Shown: positions 16,395 through 24,991 of the stretch, one piece after another | How positions within the stretch are numbered: the first letter of the stretch is position 1 | Layout: the number at the start of each line of letters is the position of its first letter | DNA from: Kitasatospora sp. MAA4 | GTDB taxonomy: Bacteria > Actinomycetota > Actinomycetes > Streptomycetales > Streptomycetaceae | Reading direction: 5' to 3' | Assembly: GCF_029893355.1 (NCBI RefSeq) | Contig: NZ_JARZAI010000008.1 | Span: 62,001-126,000, forward strand | DNA: 64,000 nucleotides | The notes under the pieces: generated by a model | What the model saw: the letters and a program-made list of their open reading frames with translations, nothing else | What the model was told of the DNA's origin: nothing | Database searches by the model: none | Translations under genes and position numbers: made by a program

Positions 16395-18449
16395 ATGTCC
16401 GATGATCTGCGGGACATCCGCCCGGGTGTTGAATCTGCCGTGGCCGCCGAGCGGTTGGCCGATCCGGTGTTCCTGGTGAACGCTGACCCGGGATCGGTGA
16501 CGGCGTTGCTGGATGCGGCGTCGGGTCCGGCTGCGCGATTGGCCTCGTCGGTGTACCGGGCCTCGACACACCTGCATCCTGCCGTCACTGCGGGGGTGCG
16601 CCGACAGCTGCTGGCGCTGGACGCGGCCCGTTACGGGGACCGGGAGCTGTCGGCGCGGATCACCGCAGTACCGGTGGAGGACGAACCCGCCGCATCGTGG
16701 GGCGTCGAGTGGGCCACCGGCTCCCAGCTCGACCGGTCCGTGCGTCGTATTCCGACCGCCCACACCGACGCGTTGCTGGCGGTGGCGACGGCGGTGGTCG
16801 ACGGCCGCCCTGTGGCGGTCACTGGCGGGACTGACCGGAGCGTGCGGGTGTGGGACCTGACCACCGGCCGGCAGGTCGGCCAACCCCTCGCCGGCCACAC
16901 CGGCCAGGTGTGCGCGGTGGCGACGGCGGTGGTCGACGGCCGTCCCGTGGCGCTCATCGGCAATAGTGACCGGACCGTGCGGGTGTGGGACCTGACCACG
17001 TGCGAGCAGATCGGCCAACCCCTCACCGGCCACACAGCTGCGGTGTCGGCGGTGGCGACGACGGTGCTCGACGGCCGTCCCGTCGCGGTCACCGGCAGCG
17101 GCGACGTGCGGGTGTGGGACCTGACCACGTGCGAGCAGATCGGCGAACCGCTCACCGGCCACACCCATGCTGTGTGCGCGGTGGCGACGGCGATGCTCGA
17201 CGGCCGTCCCGTCGCGGTCACCGGCAGCCACGACGAGACCGTGCGGGTGTGGGACCTGACCACGTGCGAGCAGATCGGCGAGCCGCTCACCGGCCACGAG
17301 GAGGCGGTGCGAGCGGTCGCGACGGGGGTGGTCGACGGCCGCCCTGTGGCGGTCACCGGCAGCGAGGACGAGACCGTGCGGGTATGGGACCTGACCACCG
17401 GCCGGCAGATCGGCCGACCTCTCACCGGTCACGACGGCTGGGTGCTGTCGGTGCTCACGACAACGATCGACGGCCGCCCATGCATCGTCAGCGGAGGCGA
17501 GGACTGGACGCTCCAGGTGTGGGATCTGACCACCGGCAAGCAGGTCGGCGAGCCGGTGAACGGCAACACCGACAAGGTGCGGGCGGTGGCGACGGCGGTG
17601 CTGGACGGCCGTCCCCACGTGATCGCCGGCAGTCAGGACGGGATGGTGCGGGTGTGGGACCTGACCTCAGGCGGCCAGGTTGGTGGGCCGCCCACCGGCC
17701 ACACCGGCGATGTGAACGCGGTGGCGACGACAGTGGTCGACGGCCGCCCCGTGGCGGTCACCGGCGGCGACGGCACGGTGCGGGTCTGGGACCTGACCAC
17801 CGGCCGGCAGATCGGCCTGCACCTCACCGGCCAGGACGACTGGGTGGGGGCGGTGGCGACGGCGGTGGTCGACGGCCGTCCCGTCGCGGTCGCCGGCAGC
17901 CACGTGCAGGTATGGGACCTGACCACGTGTCAGCAGATCAGCGAGCCGCTCGCCGACCACGAGGAGGGGGTGAACGGGGTGGCGACGGCAGTGGTCGACG
18001 GCCGCCCTGTAGCGATCACCGGCAGCTGGGATGACGTACGGGTCTGGGATCTGACTGTGGGTCAGCAGGTCGGTGAGCCTCTGACGGGCCACATCGGCGA
18101 TGTGAACGCGGTGGCGACGGGGGTGGTCGACGGCCGCCCCCTGGCGGTCACCGGCGGCAGCGATGGCACGGTGCGGGTGTGGGACCTGCCTGCGGGTCAG
18201 CAGGTCGGTGAGCCTCTGACGGGCCACATCGGCGATGTGAACGCGGTGGCGACGGCGGTGGTCGACGGCCGCCCCCTGGCGGTCACCGGTGGCGACGACG
18301 GCACGGTGCGGGTGTGGGACCTGACCATCGGCGACCAGGTCGGGCCGGAGTCGGTGTTCCCGCTGGGGGTCTGCGCGGTGGCTGTGGTGCCGGATGGTCG
18401 GTTGGTGGTGGGCTTCGGCTGGGAGGTCGCGGTGTTGGCCCGCCGTTGA
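16395..18449 (+). CDS. WD40 beta-propeller repeat protein, 12 near-identical repeats
   Basis: A 684-aa protein. An N-terminal region of about 120 residues resembles the linker often found before WD40 repeats in actinobacterial proteins. Twelve repeats of roughly 42-44 residues follow, each with VDGRPVAVTGG..D.TVRVWDLTTG.QIG.PLTGH; the VWDL core occurs 12 times. Twelve blades could form two propellers (for example 7 plus 5) or one large and one incomplete ring. There is no kinase, protease or NB-ARC domain, no signal peptide and no membrane segment, so it is probably a cytoplasmic scaffold. ATG 16395 is preferred over GTG 16386. It converges on the T7SS gene ending at 18473. Confidence 0.88.
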   Translation: MSDDLRDIRPGVESAVAAERLADPVFLVNADPGSVTALLDAASGPAARLASSVYRASTHLHPAVTAGVRRQLLALDAARYGDRELSARITAVPVEDEPAASWGVEWATGSQLDRSVRRIPTAHTDALLAVATAVVDGRPVAVTGGTDRSVRVWDLTTGRQVGQPLAGHTGQVCAVATAVVDGRPVALIGNSDRTVRVWDLTTCEQIGQPLTGHTAAVSAVATTVLDGRPVAVTGSGDVRVWDLTTCEQIGEPLTGHTHAVCAVATAMLDGRPVAVTGSHDETVRVWDLTTCEQIGEPLTGHEEAVRAVATGVVDGRPVAVTGSEDETVRVWDLTTGRQIGRPLTGHDGWVLSVLTTTIDGRPCIVSGGEDWTLQVWDLTTGKQVGEPVNGNTDKVRAVATAVLDGRPHVIAGSQDGMVRVWDLTSGGQVGGPPTGHTGDVNAVATTVVDGRPVAVTGGDGTVRVWDLTTGRQIGLHLTGQDDWVGAVATAVVDGRPVAVAGSHVQVWDLTTCQQISEPLADHEEGVNGVATAVVDGRPVAITGSWDDVRVWDLTVGQQVGEPLTGHIGDVNAVATGVVDGRPLAVTGGSDGTVRVWDLPAGQQVGEPLTGHIGDVNAVATAVVDGRPLAVTGGDDGTVRVWDLTIGDQVGPESVFPLGVCAVAVVPDGRLVVGFGWEVAVLARR
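16770..18345 (+). repeat. Tandem DNA repeats encoding the WD40 blades
   Basis: About 12 imperfect copies of a roughly 130-bp unit. Stretches such as GGTGGCGACGGCGGTGGTCG and GTGCGGGTGTGGGACCTGAC recur almost unchanged. DNA-level identity in addition to protein similarity points to recent unit duplication or ongoing homogenisation. Copies with TTCEQIG cluster in repeats 2-4, which suggests local block duplication. Confidence 0.85.
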
Positions 18450-18472
18450 CCGGGGCCCAGGGCGGCCGGTGC

Positions 18473-20755
18473 TCAGCGGGTGGTGGCGATGCCCGGGGTG
18501 AGGGTGGCGGTGGTTGGGCGGGTCGGGGGGCGTAGCTGGGCGGTGGGGAGGGTGTCGCGGCGGGCGAGCCAGCCGAGTAGGCGTTCGCAGGTCTGCTGGT
18601 CGCGCTCGTCCGCTGTCTGCTCCGCGCTCTCGGTGCCCAGTTCGCGCAGCAGGACGCGGGCGGGGGCGCTCTCCTCGTCGTCCGCGGGCAGCAGGGCCAG
18701 TACGGTGAATCGGGTGCCGGGCGCGAAGACCACCTCGGGCTCCTCGCCGGGGGCTGCGAACACCGCGGTCCGGCGGCCGGTGGTGGACCAGACGGCGAAC
18801 TCGACCGGCGCGCCCAACGCGACCTCGTGGGACGGGAATCCGGCGAGGGCGGCGGGTTCGGTGAGGATCGCGCCGGGTGTGTAGTGGCGCAGCTCCTCCG
18901 GTCCGGCGTCGGCGCCGAGCAGGACCGCGCCGTGGTGGCTGGGCAGCCGGCGCAGCCCGGAGCCGAGGCAGGCCAGCACGGGGGTGAGCGGTCCGGGGGT
19001 GGAACTCCTTGCGGCGCGGGCGAGTTCGGCGCGCGAGGCGGGGTCCTGCGCGTCGAGGTGGTGCAGGAGGACGGCGACCAGGTCGGGTTTGAGGTCGTCC
19101 TGGAGTGAGGAGCGCAGTGAGGGGAGCCTGGTTCCGGCCTGGTCGGCGCGGCTGGCCAGGCGCTGGAAACGGTCTCCCAGGAGGGACCTGAGGGCCTCGC
19201 GCTCGGCGGGGGTGCTGGTGCCGGTGTGCGCGGGGGAGGCGGGGGTGGGGACCGGGCCGGTGGTGATGGCGGCGGGTGGGGGAGTGGGGAGTGGGGGAGC
19301 GGGGAGTGGGGCGGGTTCGGGTTCGGGTTCCGGGGCGGGTTCCGGTGCGGGGGTGGGGAGTTCGGGCTGCGGCTGGGGGTCCGTCCAGTCGAGCTTGTGC
19401 AGGCGGGCGCTGAACCGGGCGACGGCCTCGGAGCCGGCGTCGGTCGTCCCGGCCACCAGTAGACCGAGCCGGACGTCCCCGAACGGCGGTACGCCCGCCA
19501 GGAGTTCACCCAGCCCCTCCCACACCTGCGCGCCCACCGGCCGCCCCTGCTCGCCGACCACCAGCAACGGCCGTGCGGCGTCCGGGATGTACTGCCGGGG
19601 TGCGCAGTCCTGCGGGTCCTGCGGGCGGAGCCAGAGCCCGGCGGGGACGGCCTCCAGCTGCCAGTCCGGCGGCGCGCTGAACTGGGCCGGGCCGCAGGGG
19701 GTCCAGTGCTCGGGGCGGCTGCGCCAGGCCGAGGCGACCACCTGGTGGCGGTCGGCGGAGGCGGTCAGTTCGACCAGGAAGGGCTCCCAGCCGAGGCGGC
19801 CGTCGGCGTGCAGCAGCCGGGCCGAGCGGCCGTCGGCGGTGCGCATCGGCAGTCCGACGGCGGCCCGCACGTCCCGGCCCAGCCGGGCGGCGAGTTCGGC
19901 GGCCAGCGCGACGAGTTCCACCGGGGTGGACCAGGGCGCGCTGAGCAGCAGGCCGGTGTTGGGGGGTGCCAGATGGGTGAGGGCGGTGACCAGGTGGTCG
20001 GCGGGCAGCAGCGGGGCGGCCGGGTGGCCGACGACCAGGACGAAGCTGTCGGGCTCGGCCGAGACGCCCTCAAGTGCCGTGGAGTGGAAGCCCGCAGGCT
20101 CGCCGTCGGACCTGAGCCAGCAGCCGGACGGTAGGGGGGTGAGCAACGGGCCGTCCGGGCCGAAGAGTTCGGTCGAGGAGATGGCGAGAGGGGGTTCGGG
20201 GGCGGGAAGGGGTTCGGGGGGCGGCCAGAGCTCGCCGAGGCGTTCGGGTGTCCCGCCCGGTGGGCAGCGCCACCAGGAGCCGGTCGCCAGGAGGGTGCCG
20301 TCCGGGCGGATCGAAACCAGCCCGTCCGGCGCGACCACCGGCAACCCGGCCTGCTCGGCGACCCGTTCGGCCGGACGGGGCCCGCCGGCCGGCGCGGCGG
20401 CGAGTCCGGAGGCGGCCAGCACCAGGGCGCCGGCGCCGCGCTCGGCCGCCGTCCGGGCCAGCTCGGCCAGGTGGGCGCGCAGGACGGGCGCGGCGTCGGC
20501 GGCCGCGGCGACCAGGACCAGGGTCTGCGGGTCGGCCCGCAGGCCGGCCAGCGCGGCCGTCAGCCCGTGGTCGTCCGCGGCGGCGATGACGAAGTGCGGG
20601 CCCACCGCGCGCAGCGTCGACGGGCCGGTGCTCTCCTCGGTACCGCGGACGGCGCCGAGCCGCCCGCGCACCCGGCGCAGCGCCCGCCGCGGCAGGCTGC
20701 GGGCGGGTGCTTCGGGGACGTCGGCGGTCCGCGGTTGCGGGGTCGGCGCGGGCAT
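18473..20755 (-). CDS. T7SS-locus accessory protein with degenerate caspase-like and ADP-ribosyltransferase-like regions
   Basis: A 760-aa protein of unknown function that I tie to the T7SS because it is the first gene left of eccC and carries the same promoter motif. Residues about 50-220 resemble the caspase-like 'lonely Cys' modules of the giant effector (VVAPDGLVSIRPDGTLLATG then WWRCPPGG), but no Cys stands at the expected ALVLAASG position. A Pro/Glu linker lies near residue 500. The C-terminal 150 residues look like an ADP-ribosyltransferase fold (RHYTPGAI, FAVWSTTGRR, then EEPEVVFAPGTRFTVLAL with an ExE-like pair), but the usual catalytic Arg of the YRG motif is replaced (AVLLGA). So it is probably non-enzymatic. 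ATG 20755 has GGAGG upstream; ATG 20794 is an alternative start and would be almost leaderless. Confidence 0.7.
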   Translation of the reverse strand: MPAPTPQPRTADVPEAPARSLPRRALRRVRGRLGAVRGTEESTGPSTLRAVGPHFVIAAADDHGLTAALAGLRADPQTLVLVAAAADAAPVLRAHLAELARTAAERGAGALVLAASGLAAAPAGGPRPAERVAEQAGLPVVAPDGLVSIRPDGTLLATGSWWRCPPGGTPERLGELWPPPEPLPAPEPPLAISSTELFGPDGPLLTPLPSGCWLRSDGEPAGFHSTALEGVSAEPDSFVLVVGHPAAPLLPADHLVTALTHLAPPNTGLLLSAPWSTPVELVALAAELAARLGRDVRAAVGLPMRTADGRSARLLHADGRLGWEPFLVELTASADRHQVVASAWRSRPEHWTPCGPAQFSAPPDWQLEAVPAGLWLRPQDPQDCAPRQYIPDAARPLLVVGEQGRPVGAQVWEGLGELLAGVPPFGDVRLGLLVAGTTDAGSEAVARFSARLHKLDWTDPQPQPELPTPAPEPAPEPEPEPAPLPAPPLPTPPPAAITTGPVPTPASPAHTGTSTPAEREALRSLLGDRFQRLASRADQAGTRLPSLRSSLQDDLKPDLVAVLLHHLDAQDPASRAELARAARSSTPGPLTPVLACLGSGLRRLPSHHGAVLLGADAGPEELRHYTPGAILTEPAALAGFPSHEVALGAPVEFAVWSTTGRRTAVFAAPGEEPEVVFAPGTRFTVLALLPADDEESAPARVLLRELGTESAEQTADERDQQTCERLLGWLARRDTLPTAQLRPPTRPTTATLTPGIATTR

Positions 20756-20801
20756 CCGCCTGCCTCCACTGCTCGTTGGTGTAGGGCTCTCCATGGGGAT
20801 A

Positions 20802-20828
20802 TACGGGCAGTGCCCTGGCCGGGGTTCA
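20802..20828 (-). promoter_or_regulatory. T7SS-type promoter, copy A (TGAAC-N17-CCGTA)
   Basis: On the minus strand TGAAC (20828-20824) is followed after exactly 17 nt by CCGTA (20806-20802). This lies 46 nt upstream of the ATG at 20755. Spacing and sequence equal those of seven other T7SS units in this window. Confidence 0.72.
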
Positions 20829-20838
20829 GCCGAGGGTC

Positions 20839-23800
20839 CTACCGTTCGTCATGCGAGGCTCCTTCGGTGACGTGTCCGGTCTGCACCTGGACCGTGCGGC
20901 GCCGGGTGATGTGCAGGCCGCGGCCGGCCGGGAACTGGCGCGGCTTGACGTTGCCGAACAGGTAGCCCTCGCTCGGCGGGCAGGAGAGCAGCACCGCAGG
21001 GGTGTTGACCTCCTGGAGCTTGCGCAGCAGCGGGTCGGACATCGCCCGCCCGATGCCGTTGGCGCCGCGCGCCACGATCAGGTGCAGGCCCAACTCGGCG
21101 CCCTGGGCCAGGTGGTCGAAGAGCGCGGCGAACGGGTGGTTGACGCCGGATCCGGCCACCAGGTCGTAGTCGTCGACCACGATGAAGAGTTCCGGGCCGG
21201 TCCACCAGTCGCGCAGCTTCAGCTGGGCGGGCGAGATGTCCGCGCCCGGTACCCGGTTCTGCATCGCGCGCGCCGCGCCGTCCACGATCTGGCGCAGCAC
21301 GTCCACGCCGACCGCGTAGCCCAGCCGGTAGGCCTCGGGGACCGCCTCGTAGAGCTCGCGCCGGTAGTCGACCAGCATGATCCTGGCCTCCTCGGGCGTG
21401 TACGCGCTGGTGACGGCCGCCGTGACCAGGCGCAGCAGGTTGGTCTTGCCGCTCTCGCTGTCGCCGACCACCATCAGGTGCGGGGACTCCTCGAAGTCGT
21501 GCCAGAGCGGCGCGATCGCGGCGTCCTCCAGGCCGATCGGGATCCGCAGCCGGCCCTCGGGGGCGGGCAGCGTGGCGGCGTCCAGCATCAGCGGGAGCAT
21601 CCGGACCTCGGGCGCGCGCGGGCCGGTCCAGTGGTCGGCGATCGCGTCCACCAGGTCCGCGACGCCCTCGCCGAGGTCCTCGGTGCTGCCGGAGCCGTCC
21701 ATCCGGGGCAGCGCGGTCAGGAAGTGCAGCTGGTCGTCGGTCAGGCCGCGCCCGGGGACCTTGGGCACCTTGGCGGCGGCGCGCATGTTGATCAGGGAGT
21801 CGACCGCGTCGCCCAGGCGCAGTTCGAAGCGGGTGCCGAGCAGGTCGCGCAGCGCGCCGGTGATCTCGCCCCAGCGGGTGGTGCCGATGACCAGGTGGAT
21901 GCCGTAGTTGAGGCCGCGCTGGGCGATCAGGGTCAGCAGCGGGGGGAGGTCGGCGAACTCCTGGCGGACGGTGTTCCAGCCGTCGATCACCAGGAAGACG
22001 TCGCCGTGCGGGTCGTCGTCCAGGTCGCCCGCCGCCCGGCGCCGCCGGAACGCGTCGATCGAGTCGATGCCGAGCTCGGCGAAGCGCTGTTCGCGCCGGT
22101 TCAGGATGCCGGTGATCTCCGCGATGGTGCGCAGCACCCGCTCGGGGTCGTGGCGTCCGGTGATCCCGCCCATGTGCGGCAGGCCGCGCAGGGCCGAGAG
22201 CGCGCCGCCGCCGAAGTCCAGGCAGTAGAACTGGACTTCGCGCGGGGTGTGGGTGAGCGCCAGGCCGGTGATCAGGGTGCGCAGCAGGGTGCTCTTGCCG
22301 CTCTGCGGGCCGCCCGCGATGCCGACGTGGCCGCCCGCCGCCGAGAGGTCGGCGAGCAGCAGGTCGCGCTGCTGGTGGAAGGGGCGGTCCACCACGCCGA
22401 CCGGGACGCTGAGCGTGCCGCGGTTGTCGGTGCCCTCGGTGGTCAGGCCGCGCTGCGGGTGCGGGGCGAGCGGCGGGAGCAGCTCGTCCAGGGTCGGCGG
22501 CACGCCCAGCGGCGGGAGCCAGACCCGGTAGGCCGGCGGGCCCACGTCGTAGAGCCGCGACGCGGCGATCTCCAGCAGCGAGCCGCTCTCCTCGGCGGCC
22601 GGCTCCTCCTCGACGGCGATCGGACGGTGCCGCGGCACCACGTACTCGGTGCCGTACGGGACGACCTGGCCGGCGATCACCGCCTGCTGGGCCGGGCGGC
22701 GGCGCGGGCGGTAGGGGCCGGAGACGTACGCGGCCTTGAAGCGGGTCAGGGTGGAGGTGTCGCTGCGCAGGAAGCCGTTGCCGGGCTGCGAGGGCAGCTG
22801 GTAGGCGTCCGGGACGCCGAGCACGCCGCGGCTCTCCATCGCGGAGAAGGTGCGCAGGCCGATCCGGTAGGACAGGTGGGACTCCAGGGCGTTCATCCGG
22901 CCCTCGTCCAGGCGCTGCGAGGCGAGCAGCAGGTGCACGCCGAGCGAGCGGCCGAGCCGGCCGATCATCACGAAGAGCTCCATGAAGTCCCGGTGTGCGG
23001 CCAGCAGTTCGCTGAACTCGTCGACCACCACGAAGAGCGTCGGCAGCGGCTCCAGGGACGTCCCGGCGGCGCGGGCACTCTCGTACTCCAGCAGCGAGGA
23101 GTAGTTGCCGGCGGACCTCAACAGCTCCTGGCGGCGCACCAGTTCGCCGTGCAGGGTGTCGCGCATCCGGTCCACCAGGGCGGCCTCGTCGGCCAGGTTG
23201 GTGATCACCGCGGAGGTGTGCGGCAGGGCGTCCAGGCCCAGGAAGGTCGCGCCGCCCTTGAAGTCGACCAGGACGAAGTTCAGCACCTCCGAGGAGTGCG
23301 TGATCGCCAGCGCCAGCACCAGGGTGCGCAGCAGCTCGGACTTGCCCGAGCCGGTCGCGCCGATCAGCATGCCGTGCGGGCCCATGCCGCCCTGGGCGGA
23401 CTCCTTGATGTCCAGGTCGACCGGCCTGCCGTCGGCGCCCAGGCCCAGCGGGACCCGCAGCTTGTTGTGCTGCGTGCGCTCGGCCCAGTGCTGCGCGACG
23501 TCGTGCTGGTGCAGGTCGCGGATGCCCAGCAGCGCGGTCAGGTCGAAGTCGGTGGCCAGCGGCTCGCCGGCCTCCACCGAGTCGCCGATCCGGAACGGCG
23601 CCATCAGCGCGGCCATCCGGGTGGCAGCCGGCAGCGCGAGGGTGTCGGGACGGCCGAGGTCGGTCACCTCGTCCTTGCGGTTGCGGTCGGCGCCGACCAT
23701 GGCGAGCCGGCCGTCCGCGATCCGCAGCCGCAGGGTGACCCGGGAGGGCTTCCACTCCAGCGCCTCGCCGAGGTCGACCAGGATGGCGTTGCGGTAGCCG

Positions 23801-24813
23801 GCCAGCGCCGGACGCGCGATGCCCTGGGCGCCGGGACCGTCCAGCACGATCACCGTGAACGGCTCGTCCCGGTTGGGCACGGCGTCCGGCTCGAACGGCG
23901 GCCGGGCGGCGAACTCCTCGCCGATCAGCTGCTCCGCCTCGGCCAGCGTGCTCGCCACCAGGCGCAGCGCGCCCGCGCCGTCGGTCTCGGTCGGGTGCAG
24001 GGCGTGCGGCAGCCACTTCGCCCACTCCCAGGAGGCCCGCCGCGCGCCGTCCGCCACCACGGCGATCCGCAGCTCGTCCGGGGCGTGGAAGAGCGCGAGG
24101 GAGGCCAGCAGCGCGCGGACCATCGCGCGGGCCTGCTCGGGGTCCTCCTCGCAGCGGACCAGCAGGTGGGCGAAGCCGCGCAGGTGGATCGCGACCGGCT
24201 GGTCGTCGAGCGTGCCGTAGGCGTGGATGAAGCGGCGCAGCGCGTGGGCGCAGAGCGGCTCCAGGTCCTCCACCGGCTTGGTCGACAGCGGCGCGAGCCG
24301 GGTGGCCAGGCGCTGCTGGCCGGTGCCGATCCGCACGTCGCTGAAGTCCGGGTGCGAGGAGCGCCGCTCCCACAGCCGCGAGGTGCGCACCAGCGCGGAC
24401 AGCTCGCCCGGCGCGGGGTGGCGCCAGGCCAGAGCCTCCTGCTGGCGGACCACGGTCCTGCGGGCCTGCTTGCGCATCTGCGAGAGGTAGCGCAGGTAGT
24501 CCCGGCGCTCGGCGCGCAGCTGCTGCTTGCGGTCGCTGGAGCCGCGGATCAGCTGGGTGACCAGCATGCCCACCGAGGACAGCGCCATCATGCCGATGCC
24601 GATGTAGGACATCGCGCCCCCGCCGCCGCCGTCCGGGCGCAGGAACATGAAGACCATCGAGAGCGAGCCCAGCGCCATCGGCGCCATGCTGATCACACTG
24701 GCCATGCCGCTCTGCGACTCCGGCAGGACGGGGGGTTCCTGCAGCTGCATCTCCCCGTCCGGCATCTCCGGCCCGGGGCGCCGGGGCGTGCGGTTGACCA
24801 GGACCACGCTCAA
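20839..24813 (-). CDS. eccC: EccC, FtsK/SpoIIIE-type motor ATPase of the T7SS
   Basis: A 1324-aa fused EccCa/EccCb ATPase that recognises Esx substrates and powers secretion at the membrane. Two transmembrane helices lie near residues 35-85. Three ATPase domains follow: Walker A lysines at about 491 (GATGSGKSELL), 840 (GGPQSGKSTLL) and 1123 (GDSESGKTNLL), with Walker B sequences FVVVDEFSELL, VFLVIDGWNTV and LFIVVDDYDLV. All three look intact. The start is placed at TTG 24813 (LSVVLVNRTPRRP) because a GAGGAG site precedes it and the family usually starts with SVVLV; a GTG at 24828 is in frame but overlaps that site. It is divergent from eccD, with a promoter motif for each direction. Confidence 0.95.
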   Translation of the reverse strand: MSVVLVNRTPRRPGPEMPDGEMQLQEPPVLPESQSGMASVISMAPMALGSLSMVFMFLRPDGGGGGAMSYIGIGMMALSSVGMLVTQLIRGSSDRKQQLRAERRDYLRYLSQMRKQARRTVVRQQEALAWRHPAPGELSALVRTSRLWERRSSHPDFSDVRIGTGQQRLATRLAPLSTKPVEDLEPLCAHALRRFIHAYGTLDDQPVAIHLRGFAHLLVRCEEDPEQARAMVRALLASLALFHAPDELRIAVVADGARRASWEWAKWLPHALHPTETDGAGALRLVASTLAEAEQLIGEEFAARPPFEPDAVPNRDEPFTVIVLDGPGAQGIARPALAGYRNAILVDLGEALEWKPSRVTLRLRIADGRLAMVGADRNRKDEVTDLGRPDTLALPAATRMAALMAPFRIGDSVEAGEPLATDFDLTALLGIRDLHQHDVAQHWAERTQHNKLRVPLGLGADGRPVDLDIKESAQGGMGPHGMLIGATGSGKSELLRTLVLALAITHSSEVLNFVLVDFKGGATFLGLDALPHTSAVITNLADEAALVDRMRDTLHGELVRRQELLRSAGNYSSLLEYESARAAGTSLEPLPTLFVVVDEFSELLAAHRDFMELFVMIGRLGRSLGVHLLLASQRLDEGRMNALESHLSYRIGLRTFSAMESRGVLGVPDAYQLPSQPGNGFLRSDTSTLTRFKAAYVSGPYRPRRRPAQQAVIAGQVVPYGTEYVVPRHRPIAVEEEPAAEESGSLLEIAASRLYDVGPPAYRVWLPPLGVPPTLDELLPPLAPHPQRGLTTEGTDNRGTLSVPVGVVDRPFHQQRDLLLADLSAAGGHVGIAGGPQSGKSTLLRTLITGLALTHTPREVQFYCLDFGGGALSALRGLPHMGGITGRHDPERVLRTIAEITGILNRREQRFAELGIDSIDAFRRRRAAGDLDDDPHGDVFLVIDGWNTVRQEFADLPPLLTLIAQRGLNYGIHLVIGTTRWGEITGALRDLLGTRFELRLGDAVDSLINMRAAAKVPKVPGRGLTDDQLHFLTALPRMDGSGSTEDLGEGVADLVDAIADHWTGPRAPEVRMLPLMLDAATLPAPEGRLRIPIGLEDAAIAPLWHDFEESPHLMVVGDSESGKTNLLRLVTAAVTSAYTPEEARIMLVDYRRELYEAVPEAYRLGYAVGVDVLRQIVDGAARAMQNRVPGADISPAQLKLRDWWTGPELFIVVDDYDLVAGSGVNHPFAALFDHLAQGAELGLHLIVARGANGIGRAMSDPLLRKLQEVNTPAVLLSCPPSEGYLFGNVKPRQFPAGRGLHITRRRTVQVQTGHVTEGASHDER

Positions 24814-24863
24814 GGGAAGGCTCCTCACTCCTCGACGGCCGCGACACCGCCGTCCACTGGGTC

Positions 24864-24890
24864 GACGGTTCGGCGGGGGCGCGGGGTTCA
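24864..24890 (-). promoter_or_regulatory. T7SS-type promoter, copy H (TGAAC-N17-CCGTC), for eccC
   Basis: Minus-strand TGAAC at 24890-24886, 17-nt spacer, CCGTC at 24868-24864. The TTG start of eccC lies 50 nt downstream, which also supports that start choice. Confidence 0.72.
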
Positions 24891-24903
24891 GCCGCGGAGC
24901 AGG

Positions 24904-24930
24904 TGAACTGATTGGTCGGCCGCGCCCGTA
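24904..24930 (+). promoter_or_regulatory. T7SS-type promoter, copy B (TGAAC-N17-CCGTA), for eccD-eccB
   Basis: Plus-strand TGAAC at 24904-24908 and CCGTA at 24926-24930 with a 17-nt spacer, 61 nt before eccD. Together with copy H it forms a back-to-back divergent promoter pair 13 bp apart. Confidence 0.74.
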
Positions 24931-24991
24931 CAGCGGGGTGGGGCGGCGATTCGCCCCCGTTCAGGAGCAGAGGCTGGGAGAGTGAGGACGC

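Noticed and set aside
16770..18345. CRISPR-like array
   Set aside because: The repeats are coding, about 130 bp long, without unique spacers; they are WD40 blades.
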